Assembly (NCBI GenBank): GCA_002413045.1
Contig: DHWF01000051.1
Span: 422 to 64,421 of the forward strand
Direction: 5' to 3'
Source: Chloroflexi bacterium UBA5189
GTDB lineage: Bacteria > Chloroflexota > Limnocylindria > Limnocylindrales > CSP1-4
Length of the DNA stretch: 64,000 nt
Shown: in pieces, positions 33,501 to 40,684 of the stretch
How the letters are laid out: each line of letters starts with the position of its first letter
Position numbering within the stretch: the first letter of the stretch is position 1
The notes under the pieces: generated by a model
Told to the model about the DNA's origin: nothing
Database searches by the model: none
The model's input: the letters and a program-made list of their open reading frames with translations, nothing else
Made by a program: the position numbers and the translations under genes

Positions 33501-33984
33501 CCGTCAACATCCGGTCCCGCGGGCCGGATGCGCGTTCGAGGTCGACCAGGACCTCACCAGCTTCCACCCCGATCCGCATGCCGAGCGTCGGCTTGCCCTC
33601 GGCGGCGAAGCCGCGGTTGAGCTCGGAGAGGATGGCCTGCATCTCGAGTGCGGCGCGCACTGCCCGTTCTGCGTCGTCCTCGTGGGCCCGCGGGACCCCG
33701 AAGACGGCAAGGACCGCGTCGCCCATGAACTTCTCGAGGAGGCCCTCGTAGCGCCCGATCTCCAGCGCGAGCCGGTCGAACGTGCGGCCGACGACCGACT
33801 GGACGACCTCGGGATCCTCGCGCTCCGCGAGCGCCGTCGAGCCGACGAGGTCGGCAAACAGCGCCGTGGCGAACTTGCGCTCCTTGCGCGCAGCTACGGG
33901 CGCCGCCGTGAGCGCCGTACCGCACGTATTGCAGAAGCGCGCATCTGCGGCGTTCTCACGACCGCAGGACGGGCACATGAGCAT
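30538..33984 (-). CDS. Adenylate/guanylate cyclase-ATPase-TPR regulator
   Basis: 1148 residues. N-terminal zinc ribbon with two C-x2-C pairs (CPSCG...CNTCG, residues 4-21). Class III cyclase domain (about 38-215), with F-A-D-L-V-G-S-T, G-D-A-V-L-A-V-F-G and G-D-A-V-N-T-A-A-R-L. AAA/STAND-type ATPase with P-loop G-P-A-G-V-G-K-S (near 265) and Walker B L-V-L-D-D-I-H-W-A-D. About 500 residues of TPR-like helices follow. It probably makes a cyclic nucleotide under ATPase/TPR control, but some homologues are inactive and I did not check every catalytic residue. Start by TAGGGT (minus, 33991-33996) 6 bases upstream: leaderless. Confidence 0.9.
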   Translation of the reverse strand: MLMCPSCGRENAADARFCNTCGTALTAAPVAARKERKFATALFADLVGSTALAEREDPEVVQSVVGRTFDRLALEIGRYEGLLEKFMGDAVLAVFGVPRAHEDDAERAVRAALEMQAILSELNRGFAAEGKPTLGMRIGVEAGEVLVDLERASGPRDRMLTGDAVNTAARLQSAAEPGQIVVGPAVYASTKDAIEYRALEPLHLKGKAELVPAWRALRIKARVRGERPSLGMEARLVGRDEELAVLKQTFQRVQTDSRPALVTMIGPAGVGKSRLTSELERHVEGLPEIAYWRRGRCLAYANTAYSALADAIKAQCEIFEDDPAEVAAGKAEAAVRDLFGDDSLAPQLRALVGAGETRDMSREELFEAWRRFLERLAARYPLVLVLDDIHWADDGLLDFIEHVADWAQGPITVVATARAELFERRPTWGGGKRNATSIYLDPLSPVEGAAMLDDLLPGPIEPDLKRIIVERSEGNPLFVEEIVRKLIDDGVLRATEASRWEVARTVGEIDLPRSVQGLIAARLDGLPGDEKAVLQDAAVVGRVFWVGALVELTGRPIAEVRDALGRLRVKELVVQHDPSSFRDEQEFAFRHGLIRDGAYDSLPKSLRADKHLGTAKWAADRAGDRAEEIAELLATHEIEAIRYLDELGERRPQIERAAFDHAWAAARRTTALGLGAESTRWYREAERLAGRVEVPLEEQSRLFRGHTAASWGRDAVTETERVARRAIETFSALGDDRGRGWATGRLVIPLMQQSRHEDAEAAGRAAIQILEPTGESVELADALHRLGWFLWRRGRGHEAEPLLRRAIDMAGRLDNVLVRAEATQTLAVSLYTLGKSSDGHQLMEEAFRLAKEAGDNQNLLRAYNNIASAREASLGPLATAEVLREGLELALRSGTIALGGWIAGTLGDMEQLLGRLAEAEEHQRLAVQLAQRVGDEPLMGQRLITLAKVIVMRGRIEEAVALREQAAPILAANPEPQVSAFLPFFDGYVALGRRDLAAAAVLFAKATDAIRILGTDATPAVFPETARTFLLLGDQGRASTYRDLDGSTDSVQSAAFAKNVAGLLEPDSLRAIDLLTDAITELERLGMRMYAARAMVDLGRAMARARQDPHDALDRARQILIECDAGLFLSEVDEVTAESSRPASRAPG

Positions 33985-33990
33985 CTGCGA

Positions 33991-33996
33991 ACCCTA
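33991..33996 (-). promoter_or_regulatory. -10 box of the cyclase gene (leaderless)
   Basis: TAGGGT on the minus strand ends 6 bases before the ATG at 33984, with no Shine-Dalgarno. It supports the start M-L-M-C-P-S-C. Confidence 0.4.
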
Positions 33997-34106
33997 CGAC
34001 ACGCACATCCCGCTCGGAGATCGGCGTCATGGGCTAGATGACGGCGGCACCTGCGGCGTCCGCCCGCTCACTGTTCGCGCCGGAGGAAGCCGTCCACCAC
34101 CCTTGC

Positions 34107-34112
34107 TAGAAT
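34107..34112 (+). promoter_or_regulatory. Extended -10 promoter of tRNA-Val
   Basis: TGCTAGAAT (TG-C-TAGAAT), 35 bases before the tRNA start. The copies upstream have the same TAGAAT box. I see no clear -35 hexamer. Confidence 0.5.
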
Positions 34113-34146
34113 GCGCCGGCGGCGCGACGGAACTCGCGTCGCACTC

Positions 34147-34223
34147 GGGCGGCTAGCTCAGTTGGTTAGAGCACTTGCTTGACATGCAAGAGGTCACTGG
34201 TTCGAGCCCAGTGTCGCCCACCA
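34147..34223 (+). tRNA. tRNA-Val (GAC anticodon)
   Basis: Intact cloverleaf. The acceptor stem GGGCGGC pairs with GTCGCCC (one G-T pair). D-arm GCTC...GAGC. Anticodon arm CTTGC-TTGACAT-GCAAG gives anticodon GAC (Val). T-arm CTGG-TTCGAGC-CCAG. Discriminator A at 34220, with CCA encoded at 34221-34223. It reads GUC/GUU codons. It is the parent of the two 5'-half copies upstream. Confidence 0.95.
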
Positions 34224-34240
34224 TCCTTCGCCCAGTGATC

Positions 34241-34255
34241 CGCACCATCGGTGCG
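34241..34255 (+). terminator. Hairpin after tRNA-Val
   Basis: CGCACC-ATC-GGTGCG, a 6-bp stem with a 3-base loop, 18 bases after the CCA end, followed by TTGG. Probable terminator or 3' processing barrier. Confidence 0.4.
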
Positions 34256-34375
34256 TTGGCGACCGTGCAAGCGAGCACACGCGGCCGTACGATCGCATTG
34301 GCGGCGCAACCAGGGCAGGCATCGGTCCCCGAAACTCCGGCGGCCCTGACCGTCGATGTTGTGGAGGTGTCTGCT

Positions 34376-34777
34376 ATGTCCCGGGCGTCCCTGCCGCGTC
34401 GGCTCTTGGCGGCAATCCTCGGCGTGTCTCTCCTCGTGGTGCTCGCGCCGAGCGTGCTTGCGAGGGGCTCATCGTTGACCGTCACGGCCTGCCTTTCCGA
34501 CCCCGGCACGATCCAGATCACGATGACGTGGAGCGGCATCACCGCCGATGGCGACGGCTTCGGCGCCGGCAACCACGGGCCGAACGGCGGGGGCCTCGGC
34601 TTCTTCCAGCCGTTGCCAGCGACGGAGAGCAGCGGCACCGACTCGACCACCTTCCCGGTCGATACGTCGAATCCGTACGACACCGCAGGCGGCACGCTCT
34701 ACCTCGGTGGCTTCGACAAGGCGAACGTCGTGGGCAGCAAGACGATCCACCGCGGGAGTGGCTGGGCGCCCTGCTGA
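34376..34777 (+). CDS. Secreted protein of unknown function
   Basis: 133 residues from the ATG at 34376 (GGAGGT 7 bases upstream). A longer frame from 34175 runs backward into the tRNA and is rejected. Signal peptide about 1-33 (with V-V-L-A-P-S-V-L-A-R). The mature part of about 100 residues is Gly-rich, with one Cys near the start (T-A-C-L-S-D-P) and one at the very end, which may form a disulfide. No family is recognised. A strong terminator follows. Confidence 0.7.
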   Translation: MSRASLPRRLLAAILGVSLLVVLAPSVLARGSSLTVTACLSDPGTIQITMTWSGITADGDGFGAGNHGPNGGGLGFFQPLPATESSGTDSTTFPVDTSNPYDTAGGTLYLGGFDKANVVGSKTIHRGSGWAPC

Positions 34778-34803
34778 CCGGGCGTTAGAACCGCAACGAA
34801 TCA

Positions 34804-34829
34804 CGGCCCCGGTCTCGCGACCGGGGCCG
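34804..34829 (+). terminator. Strong rho-independent-like hairpin
   Basis: CGGCCCCGGTC-TCGC-GACCGGGGCCG, a perfect 11-bp GC-rich stem with a 4-base loop, 26 bases after the stop of the secreted-protein gene. There is no T tract, as is common in high-GC genomes. Confidence 0.65.
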
Positions 34830-34876
34830 GTTCACATCAGTCGAAGGATTCTCATACCGACCGGCGAATACCTCGC

Positions 34877-35392
34877 ATGCGGACCGCTTCGCAGCGCCTC
34901 GGCGTCCTGGTGTGCGCGGGCCTGGTTGCCCTGCTCGCCGGCTGCGGCGCGGCGACTACCCCCGGAGCTAGTCCACCAACGGTTGTGAGCCCGTCGATCG
35001 TCGCGACAGTCACAATCACGCCGCCGCCCTCGATCCACGCACCGACCGCCACCTCCAGTCCGACCGCCGGGACGCCGAGCGGGTGCCGCGTCACCACGGA
35101 GACGCATGTCGCCACGGCGGCGACGATCCACGTGACTCAGGACAAGCTCGGATTCTTCGACTACACCGGCCCGGTCACGATCAAGTCCGGACAGTCGGTT
35201 ACGTTCGTCAACGGCATGGCCGCTTACCACACCATCACGCAGGGATTCTTCGGGGCGAAGGATGACGGAGCCTGCGCGGACGAGCTCCTGCGAACCGGTG
35301 CCAGCGTCTCGATCACGTTCACGAAGCCCGGCACGTACCAGTTCACCTGCCAACCACATCCGTCGATGCAGACGACCGTCGTCGTCAAGTAG
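34877..35392 (+). CDS. Amicyanin-like cupredoxin lipoprotein
   Basis: 171 residues. Lipobox L-L-A-G-C at 19-23, then a Thr/Pro linker (about 28-66) and a cupredoxin domain. The ligands fit a type 1 copper site: His118 (A-A-Y-H-T-I), then Cys158, His161 and Met164 in C-Q-P-H-P-S-M. The C-x2-H-x2-M spacing is that of amicyanin. It is lipid-anchored outside the membrane and probably an electron carrier or copper handler. No methylamine dehydrogenase or oxidase partner is in the window. Its end overlaps the convergent MFS gene by 8 bases. Confidence 0.88.
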   Translation: MRTASQRLGVLVCAGLVALLAGCGAATTPGASPPTVVSPSIVATVTITPPPSIHAPTATSSPTAGTPSGCRVTTETHVATAATIHVTQDKLGFFDYTGPVTIKSGQSVTFVNGMAAYHTITQGFFGAKDDGACADELLRTGASVSITFTKPGTYQFTCQPHPSMQTTVVVK

Positions 35393-36614
35393 GGGCCGGC
35401 TCGGACCCCGACATCGTGATGCGCCGCACGGACGGCACCAGGACGACTCCGACGCAGACGATGAAGTTGAGGACGGCCGCGACGTACAGGGTCTGCTGCG
35501 CCCCGAGGGCAGCGGCGATCGGGCCGATCAAGGCGTAGCCGATCGGGTTCAGCGCGAGCGAGCCGAACCAGTCGTACGAGCTGATGCGCGAGAGGGCGTG
35601 CTCCGGCAGGTTGCGCTGGAACGCCGTGAGATAGAGCGTGTTCCCGATCGCAAATCCCGCGCCGACGAGCGCGCTCATCGCCGCGAGGGCGAGCAGCGGC
35701 AGCGGCACCGCCAAACCGGCGAGGAGCAGCCCGGCGGGCGTCACGACCAGCTCGCACCAGACGAGTGGCTGGCCCACCCGGATGCGGAGCGCGACCAACC
35801 CGCCGAGGACGGCGCCGACCGACTGGACCGCGAGGATCGTGCCCCACGCGCCGGCGCCCCCGAGCTGGTCCTTCGCGACGATCGGCCCGAGGACGTTCAG
35901 GGCCGGGAAGTACGTCAGCTGGAACAGGCCGAAGGCCGCGATGATCGCGACGGCCCAGGGCCGGCTCGTCAGCTCGTGGAACCCGTCGCGCAAGTCGGTG
36001 AGGATCGAGGCGGTGACGGTCCGGACGACACGCGTCAACTGGAGCGACGCGATGAGGGCCGCGGAGATGAAGAACGTCGCGGCATCGATGGCGATCGCCA
36101 ACGCGGGACTGCCGGCCGCGACGATGATCGCGCCGATCGCCGGCCCCGCGATCGAGAAGACGTTGGTCGACAGGTGCAGCAGCGCGTTGCCCTGCTGGAG
36201 CCGCTCGTCGCTGACGACCTCCTTGACGAGCCCGATCGTCGCCGGCCGCGAGAGCGCATTGGCGACCCCGAACGCGATCTGGAGCAGGGCCACGTTCCAC
36301 ACGTTCGCTGCGCCGGTGAACAGAAGCGCGGCGGTGGCGACCTGCGCGACACCCTTGACGAGGTCACTGGTCGCGAGGAGCCGCCGCCGTGGGACCCGGT
36401 CGGCGAGCACGCCCCCGAGCAGGACGAAGACGACGATCGGGACTTCCCGCGCGAGGAGCACGATCCCGAGGTCGATCGCACCGCCGAACTGGAGGACCGC
36501 GAATGCCAGCGCGACCATCGCCATGCCGGAGCCGAGGTCGGAGATGCTCTCGGCAGCGAGGTAGCGCGCGAAGTTCCGCTCGCGGAGCGCTTCGAATGAG
36601 CTCGGCAGGCGCAT
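35385..36614 (-). CDS. MFS transporter
   Basis: 409 residues with about 12 hydrophobic helices and the MFS signature between helices 2 and 3 (G-G-V-L-A-D-R-V-P-R-R-R). A typical MFS_3-type drug or metabolite exporter. The substrate is unknown. Start supported by TAGACT (minus strand, 36623-36628), 8 bases upstream, with no Shine-Dalgarno. It is divergent from the lipoprotein gene at 36669 (54 bases between starts). Confidence 0.9.
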   Translation of the reverse strand: MRLPSSFEALRERNFARYLAAESISDLGSGMAMVALAFAVLQFGGAIDLGIVLLAREVPIVVFVLLGGVLADRVPRRRLLATSDLVKGVAQVATAALLFTGAANVWNVALLQIAFGVANALSRPATIGLVKEVVSDERLQQGNALLHLSTNVFSIAGPAIGAIIVAAGSPALAIAIDAATFFISAALIASLQLTRVVRTVTASILTDLRDGFHELTSRPWAVAIIAAFGLFQLTYFPALNVLGPIVAKDQLGGAGAWGTILAVQSVGAVLGGLVALRIRVGQPLVWCELVVTPAGLLLAGLAVPLPLLALAAMSALVGAGFAIGNTLYLTAFQRNLPEHALSRISSYDWFGSLALNPIGYALIGPIAAALGAQQTLYVAAVLNFIVCVGVVLVPSVRRITMSGSEPAPT

Positions 36615-36668
36615 GAGATCGGAGTCTACGGACGCCTCGCAGCCGATGGCGGCGCGTATCGTTCACCG

Positions 36669-37457
36669 ATGCGTTCACTCGTCGGACTGGTCCTGGCTGG
36701 CTTCCTGCTTGCCGCATGCGGAGCCAGCAGCCCAACGGCACAGCCTGCCGCGACGACGGCTCCAAGCCAGACGACCCAGACGGCCGCCGCGACACAGGCA
36801 GCCGTGGCGACCCCTGAAGGCACGATCGTTCGCTGCCCGAATCCGGACGGCGGCTCGCTCAACTTCTGCCTCGGCCCGCTCCCGGCCGGGACGTACACGA
36901 CCATCGGCTTCCGGCCCAAGCTGACCTATTCGGTTCCCGAGGGTTGGACGAACATGGAGGACCTGCCCGGGAACTTCCTGCTGCTGCCTCCGGGCAGCAC
37001 GCTCGGCGGCGTGAACCCAGGCACCAGCGATTACCTTGGCGTGTACACGTCCGTCGTTGCGCCGGGGCATTGCACCGGCCATCCATCCGATACCGTGCCG
37101 GCGACGTTCGACGGGCTCGTCGGCTACCTCACCTCGAAACCGTCCCTGGCCGTGACGAACAAGCACGACGTCTCGATCGGCGGACTCACTGGCGTGGCGC
37201 TGGACCTCGCGATCAAGGGTGCGACCGGTGACGGCTGCTCCGATGGCGCATACGCGGACATCTATGTCGGGTCGCCGCCATCCGATCTCGTGCATGGCGT
37301 TATCGCGACCGAGCCGATCCGGGTGTACCTGCTGCGAAACGGCGACAAGACGCTCGCCATCGAGATGGCCGATGCCCGGCCCGGCGGCAGCGATCTGACC
37401 GATTGGTGGACGGCGGCGAGCGCGCTCGCGGCGATGTTCGAGTTCGTCGTCCAGTAG
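36669..37457 (+). CDS. Lipoprotein of unknown function
   Basis: 262 residues. Lipobox L-L-A-A-C near 13-17, then a Thr/Ala/Gln-rich linker (about 20-50). The globular part has a pattern Y-S-V-P-E-G-W near 85 and several Cys (near 56, 67, 135 and 190), which may form disulfides. No family is recognised. It is extracytoplasmic. A TATCGT box (36657-36662) stands 6 bases before the ATG, so it is possibly leaderless. It lies directly upstream of the thrS T-box. Confidence 0.75.
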   Translation: MRSLVGLVLAGFLLAACGASSPTAQPAATTAPSQTTQTAAATQAAVATPEGTIVRCPNPDGGSLNFCLGPLPAGTYTTIGFRPKLTYSVPEGWTNMEDLPGNFLLLPPGSTLGGVNPGTSDYLGVYTSVVAPGHCTGHPSDTVPATFDGLVGYLTSKPSLAVTNKHDVSIGGLTGVALDLAIKGATGDGCSDGAYADIYVGSPPSDLVHGVIATEPIRVYLLRNGDKTLAIEMADARPGGSDLTDWWTAASALAAMFEFVVQ

Positions 37458-37464
37458 ACAGCGG

Positions 37465-37735
37465 TGCGCTATAGTCCGGCCAACGCATCGATCGGGACAC
37501 GCGATCGAGGGCAGGTCTCAGAGCGAGCCGGGCTGGTGGAAGCCGGCAGATCGACCTTCGAACCCGCACCACCCGTGAGCGGCCGGTGAACCGGCCCGGG
37601 TCCGCCCGTTAGCGCGGCGCGAGCGCCCTGCTCGAGAGCCTCCTCGGAGGCGCGGGTCGGGAAGGCGGGTGGAACCGCGGGAAGTCGAGCTGTTCGACCT
37701 CTCGTCCTGTCGTGGACGAGGGGTCGTTTCGATTC
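37465..37735 (+). promoter_or_regulatory. T-box riboswitch controlling thrS
   Basis: Leader between the lipoprotein gene and thrS. A -10 box TATAGT stands at 37470-37475. A Stem-I-like element (GGCTGGTGGAAGCCGG, near 37528-37543) is followed by a conserved T-box core GGGTGGAACCGCGG at 37667-37680. The bulge TGGA pairs with a tRNA 3' end UCCA. Thr ACC triplets occur at 37562-37573, but I cannot assign the specifier. A terminator hairpin (37697-37724) ends the leader. Uncharged tRNA-Thr should favour the antiterminator and raise thrS. Confidence 0.85.
37697..37724 (+). terminator. T-box terminator hairpin
   Basis: ACCTCTCGTCC pairs with GGACGAGGGGT (11 bp with one T-G pair; loop TGTCGT), followed by CGTTTCGATT. 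It is the regulated terminator of the thrS leader. Confidence 0.7.
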
Positions 37736-37751
37736 TCGGGAGGTCGATGCA

Positions 37752-39644
37752 ATGGCGGACAACGTGAACGAGGCGGCGCCGGCGGGCGCGCCCCCTGCGG
37801 CCGACGCGGGCCACGCCGCCGGGGCGGTCGACGTGGAGATCCTCGAGGCGCCGGAGCGCGGCTCGGTCGACGAGCTGCTGGATGCGGGCGCCCACGACGA
37901 GCTCGATGCGATGCGCCACTCGACGGCCCACGTCATGGCGGAGGCGGTCCTCGACCTGTTCCCGGGCACCAAGCTCGGCATCGGGCCGGCGGTCGCCGAC
38001 GGCTTCTACTACGACTTCGACGTCCCGCGCGCGCTCACGCCGGACGACCTCGCCGCGATCGAGGTGCGGATGCGCGAGAGCGTCGCCGCGAACCATCCGT
38101 TCATCCGCAGGGAAGTTCCGTTCGACGACGGGCGCGCCGCCGTCGAGGGCCGGGGCCAGACGTACAAGGTCGAGATCCTCGACGACCTCGCCGCGAAGGC
38201 GAAGGCGGCCGGGGAGGGGAGTCCCGCGATCACCTTCTACGAGCACGGGCCGTTCAGCGACCTGTGCCGCGGACCGCATGTGGCATCGACCGGCAAGATC
38301 GGGCCGTTCAAGCTGCTGTCGGTCGCCGGCGCGTACTGGCGCGGCGACGCGAAGCGGCCGGCGCTCCAGCGCATCTACGGCACGGTCTGGGCGGACCAGG
38401 AGGCCCTGGACGCGTTCCTGTGGCGCCGGGCGGAGGCGAAGAAGCGCGACCATCGCCGGCTCGGCGTGCAGCTCGACCTGTTCAGCTTCCACGACGTGAG
38501 CCCCGGCGCCGCGTTCTGGCATCCGAAGGGCCAGAAGCTGTATCGGCTGCTCGAGGATTCGATGCGCGAGCTCCAGGCTCGCCGCGACTATCTCGAGGTC
38601 TCCACGCCGATGCTGGTCAGCGAGCGGCTGTGGCAGCAGTCCGGCCACTGGGACCTGTATCGCGAGAACATGTTCCTGTTCGAGTCCGAGAACCAGACCT
38701 TCAGCCTGAAGCCGATGAACTGCCCCGAGTCCACGTTCATCTACCGCTCGAGGAAGCGCTCGTACCGCGACCTGCCGCTGCGCTACGCCGAGTACGGCCG
38801 GCTGCATCGCAACGAGCTGTCGGGCACGCTCAGCGGGTTGACGCGCGTGCGGCAATTCGTCCAGGACGACGCCCACATCTACGTCCGCCCGGATCAGCTC
38901 ATGGAGGAGATCCAGGCGCTCCTGGGCGAGGTTCGCGAGGCGTACGGCTGGTTCGGCTTGACGCCACGCTTCAGCTTCGCGACGAAGCCGGACAAGGCGA
39001 TCGGCGACCCGGCGCTGTGGGAGCGCGCCGAGCGGCTAACGATGGAGGCCTTCGCTGCCTCGGACATCAGCTACGAGCTGAAGCCCAAGGACGGCACGTT
39101 CTACGCGCCAAAGATCGACATCTACATCGACGACGCCCTCGGGCGCGAGTGGCAGATGGCGACCATCCAGATCGACCTGACGATGCTGCCCGAGCGGTTC
39201 GACCTCAAGTACGACGACGAGACCGGCGCCGCGGTTCGACCGATCGCGCTGCATCGCGCCATCTACGGCAGCATCGAACGGTTCATCGGCATCCTGGTCG
39301 AGCACTTCGCCGGCGCGTTCCCGCTGTGGATCGCGCCCGTGCAGGCGGTGGTCATCCCGATCGCCGACCGGCACGTCGAGCCGGCGGAGGAGCTCGCCTC
39401 CGTGCTCCGCTCGCGCGGCCTTCGGGTGGAGGTGGACGCCTCGGACAACCGGATGCAGAACAAGATCCGGCTCGCCCAGGAGCAGAAGGTGCCGTACATG
39501 CTCGTCCTCGGCGACCGCGAGGTCGAGGCGAAGACGGCCACCGTCCGCCGGCGTGGCGAGGAGAAGGGAGCCGCGCAGGAAACGCTGACCTGGGATGCCC
39601 TCGCCGATCGCTTCGCTGCGGAGGCCGCTGCGAGGGGAGCCTGA
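37752..39644 (+). CDS. thrS: Threonyl-tRNA synthetase, TGS-less
   Basis: 630 residues, class II synthetase. Editing domain: H-S-T-A-H (56-60) and the later C-R-G-P-H. Catalytic zinc ligands: Cys in M-N-C-P-E-S (near 322), His in Q-D-D-A-H-I-Y (near 373) and His in L-H-R-A-I-Y-G-S (near 499). Class II motif 2 is present as R-Y-A-E-Y-G-R-L-H-R-N-E. The first about 50 residues are Ala/Pro-rich and lack the usual TGS domain. The C-P-E-S where most have C-P-G-H is also unusual. GGGAGG lies 8 bases before the ATG. It is regulated by the T-box upstream. Confidence 0.95.
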   Translation: MADNVNEAAPAGAPPAADAGHAAGAVDVEILEAPERGSVDELLDAGAHDELDAMRHSTAHVMAEAVLDLFPGTKLGIGPAVADGFYYDFDVPRALTPDDLAAIEVRMRESVAANHPFIRREVPFDDGRAAVEGRGQTYKVEILDDLAAKAKAAGEGSPAITFYEHGPFSDLCRGPHVASTGKIGPFKLLSVAGAYWRGDAKRPALQRIYGTVWADQEALDAFLWRRAEAKKRDHRRLGVQLDLFSFHDVSPGAAFWHPKGQKLYRLLEDSMRELQARRDYLEVSTPMLVSERLWQQSGHWDLYRENMFLFESENQTFSLKPMNCPESTFIYRSRKRSYRDLPLRYAEYGRLHRNELSGTLSGLTRVRQFVQDDAHIYVRPDQLMEEIQALLGEVREAYGWFGLTPRFSFATKPDKAIGDPALWERAERLTMEAFAASDISYELKPKDGTFYAPKIDIYIDDALGREWQMATIQIDLTMLPERFDLKYDDETGAAVRPIALHRAIYGSIERFIGILVEHFAGAFPLWIAPVQAVVIPIADRHVEPAEELASVLRSRGLRVEVDASDNRMQNKIRLAQEQKVPYMLVLGDREVEAKTATVRRRGEEKGAAQETLTWDALADRFAAEAAARGA

Positions 39645-39656
39645 CCGACCCTGTGC

Positions 39657-39662
39657 TATATT
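39657..39662 (+). promoter_or_regulatory. Extended -10 promoter of the infC operon
   Basis: TGCTATATT (TG-C-TATATT) 12 bases after the thrS stop. It gives infC-rpmI-rplT their own transcript, with a leader of about 75 bases. Confidence 0.55.
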
Positions 39663-39663
39663 C

Positions 39664-39687
39664 CCGCGGCGACCGGGACGGCCGCGG
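39664..39687 (+). other. Hairpin in the infC leader
   Basis: CCGCGGC pairs with GCCGCGG (7 bp, loop of 10), followed by CTTT. It could be an attenuator or an autoregulatory site for L20 or IF-3, as leaders of this operon often are, but the sequence alone does not show a binding site. Confidence 0.35.
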
Positions 39688-39742
39688 CTTTGCCGTTGCC
39701 TGACCGGAAACGACAAGCAAATCGTTCGAGAGGGAAGCAACC

Positions 39743-40462
39743 ATCAGCCGAGACCTGCGCATCAACGAGATGATCCGGATCCCACAGGTCCGAGTGATCG
39801 ACGAAGAGGACAATCAGCTGGGTGTCATGCCCACGCCCCAAGCCCTCGAGATGGCGCAGGAGCGGGGCCTCGACCTTGTCGAGGTAGCCCCGATGGCGGC
39901 TCCGCCGGTTGTTCGATTTCTCAACTTCGGCCAGTACAAGTACGAGCTGACGAAGCGGGAGAAGGAGAACAAGCGCCGGCAGCGCTCGGTGACCTTCAAG
40001 GAAGTGCGGCTCTCGCCGAAGATCGGCGTGGGCGACTTCGATACGAAGGTCCATCGGGCGGTGGAGTTCCTCTCCGACGGCGATCGAATCAAGGTCACGG
40101 TCCGCTTCAGAGGTCGCGAGCTCAGCCACCCCGAGCTGGGGCGGGTGCTGCTCGAGAAGTTCTCGAAGCTGGTCGAAGAGCATGGAACCATCGAGCGCCA
40201 GCCGGTGCTCGAGGGCAAGTCGATGTTCATCGTCCTGGCCTCGACGCACAAGCCGAAGGTCGTCGAGCCGGGTCCGAAGGCAAATCGCCCGGACGACGGT
40301 GGCGATGGTGCAACTGACGATCCGGTAGTGGCGCCAAAGGGACCTACGGCGCCGACGAACGGAGCAGCGGCAACGCCGGCGCCGGTGGCGGCACCAGCGG
40401 AAGCAAAGGCGACGAACGGGGCGGAGGCGACGAAGGTCGCGATGCCGACAACGGGAGACTAA
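39743..40462 (+). CDS. infC: Translation initiation factor IF-3 (ATC start)
   Basis: 239 residues if started at ATC (39743). IF-3 normally begins I/M-S-R-D-L-R-I-N-E, and here ATC-AGC-CGA-GAC-CTG-CGC encodes exactly that. The first in-frame ATG (39770) would remove nine conserved residues. AGGGA at 39730-39734 is 8 bases upstream of the ATC. Rare AUU/AUC starts in infC are known autoregulatory devices. IF-3 N- and C-domains span about 10-180. The last about 65 residues are a low-complexity Ala/Pro/Thr extension. It binds the 30S subunit and promotes correct initiation. Confidence 0.92.
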   Translation: MSRDLRINEMIRIPQVRVIDEEDNQLGVMPTPQALEMAQERGLDLVEVAPMAAPPVVRFLNFGQYKYELTKREKENKRRQRSVTFKEVRLSPKIGVGDFDTKVHRAVEFLSDGDRIKVTVRFRGRELSHPELGRVLLEKFSKLVEEHGTIERQPVLEGKSMFIVLASTHKPKVVEPGPKANRPDDGGDGATDDPVVAPKGPTAPTNGAAATPAPVAAPAEAKATNGAEATKVAMPTTGD

Positions 40463-40471
40463 AGAACAGCA

Positions 40472-40669
40472 ATGCCGAAGATGAAGAGCCACAAGGCGGC
40501 CCAGAAGCGTATCGGCGTGACCGGCAGCGGCAAGGTCATCCGAGTCAACGCCTGGCGTGGCCACCACCTCGAAATCAAGTCCTCCCGCCGAACCCGGCGC
40601 TATGCCGGCGTCTCCACGATGGACAAGACCCACGCCAAGCAGGTCCGGCGCCTGCTCCCGTACCTCTAG
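40472..40669 (+). CDS. rpmI: 50S ribosomal protein L35
   Basis: 65 residues. It opens M-P-K-M-K-S-H-K-A-A-Q-K-R and ends with the L35 pattern K-Q-V-R-R-L-L-P-Y. It is very basic. It lies 9 bases after infC, in the standard infC-rpmI-rplT order. Confidence 0.96.
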   Translation: MPKMKSHKAAQKRIGVTGSGKVIRVNAWRGHHLEIKSSRRTRRYAGVSTMDKTHAKQVRRLLPYL

Positions 40670-40684
40670 GAGCCCGACAGCCCA

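Noticed and set aside
31726..34041. 771-codon plus-strand ORF opposite the cyclase gene
   Set aside because: Antisense shadow of a multidomain protein; composition is low-complexity.
28590..34190. Genomic island integrated at tRNA-Val
   Set aside because: The repeated tRNA part could be attachment sites, but no integrase, phage or mobilisation gene lies between them, and the repeats carry the 5' half with its promoter. Kept only as one hypothesis.
34153..34695. Minus-strand ORF ending in a T-G-L-E-P-V-T-S-C-M-S-S-K-C-S-N-Q-L-S tail
   Set aside because: That tail is the translation of the antisense strand of tRNA-Val, a known annotation artefact.
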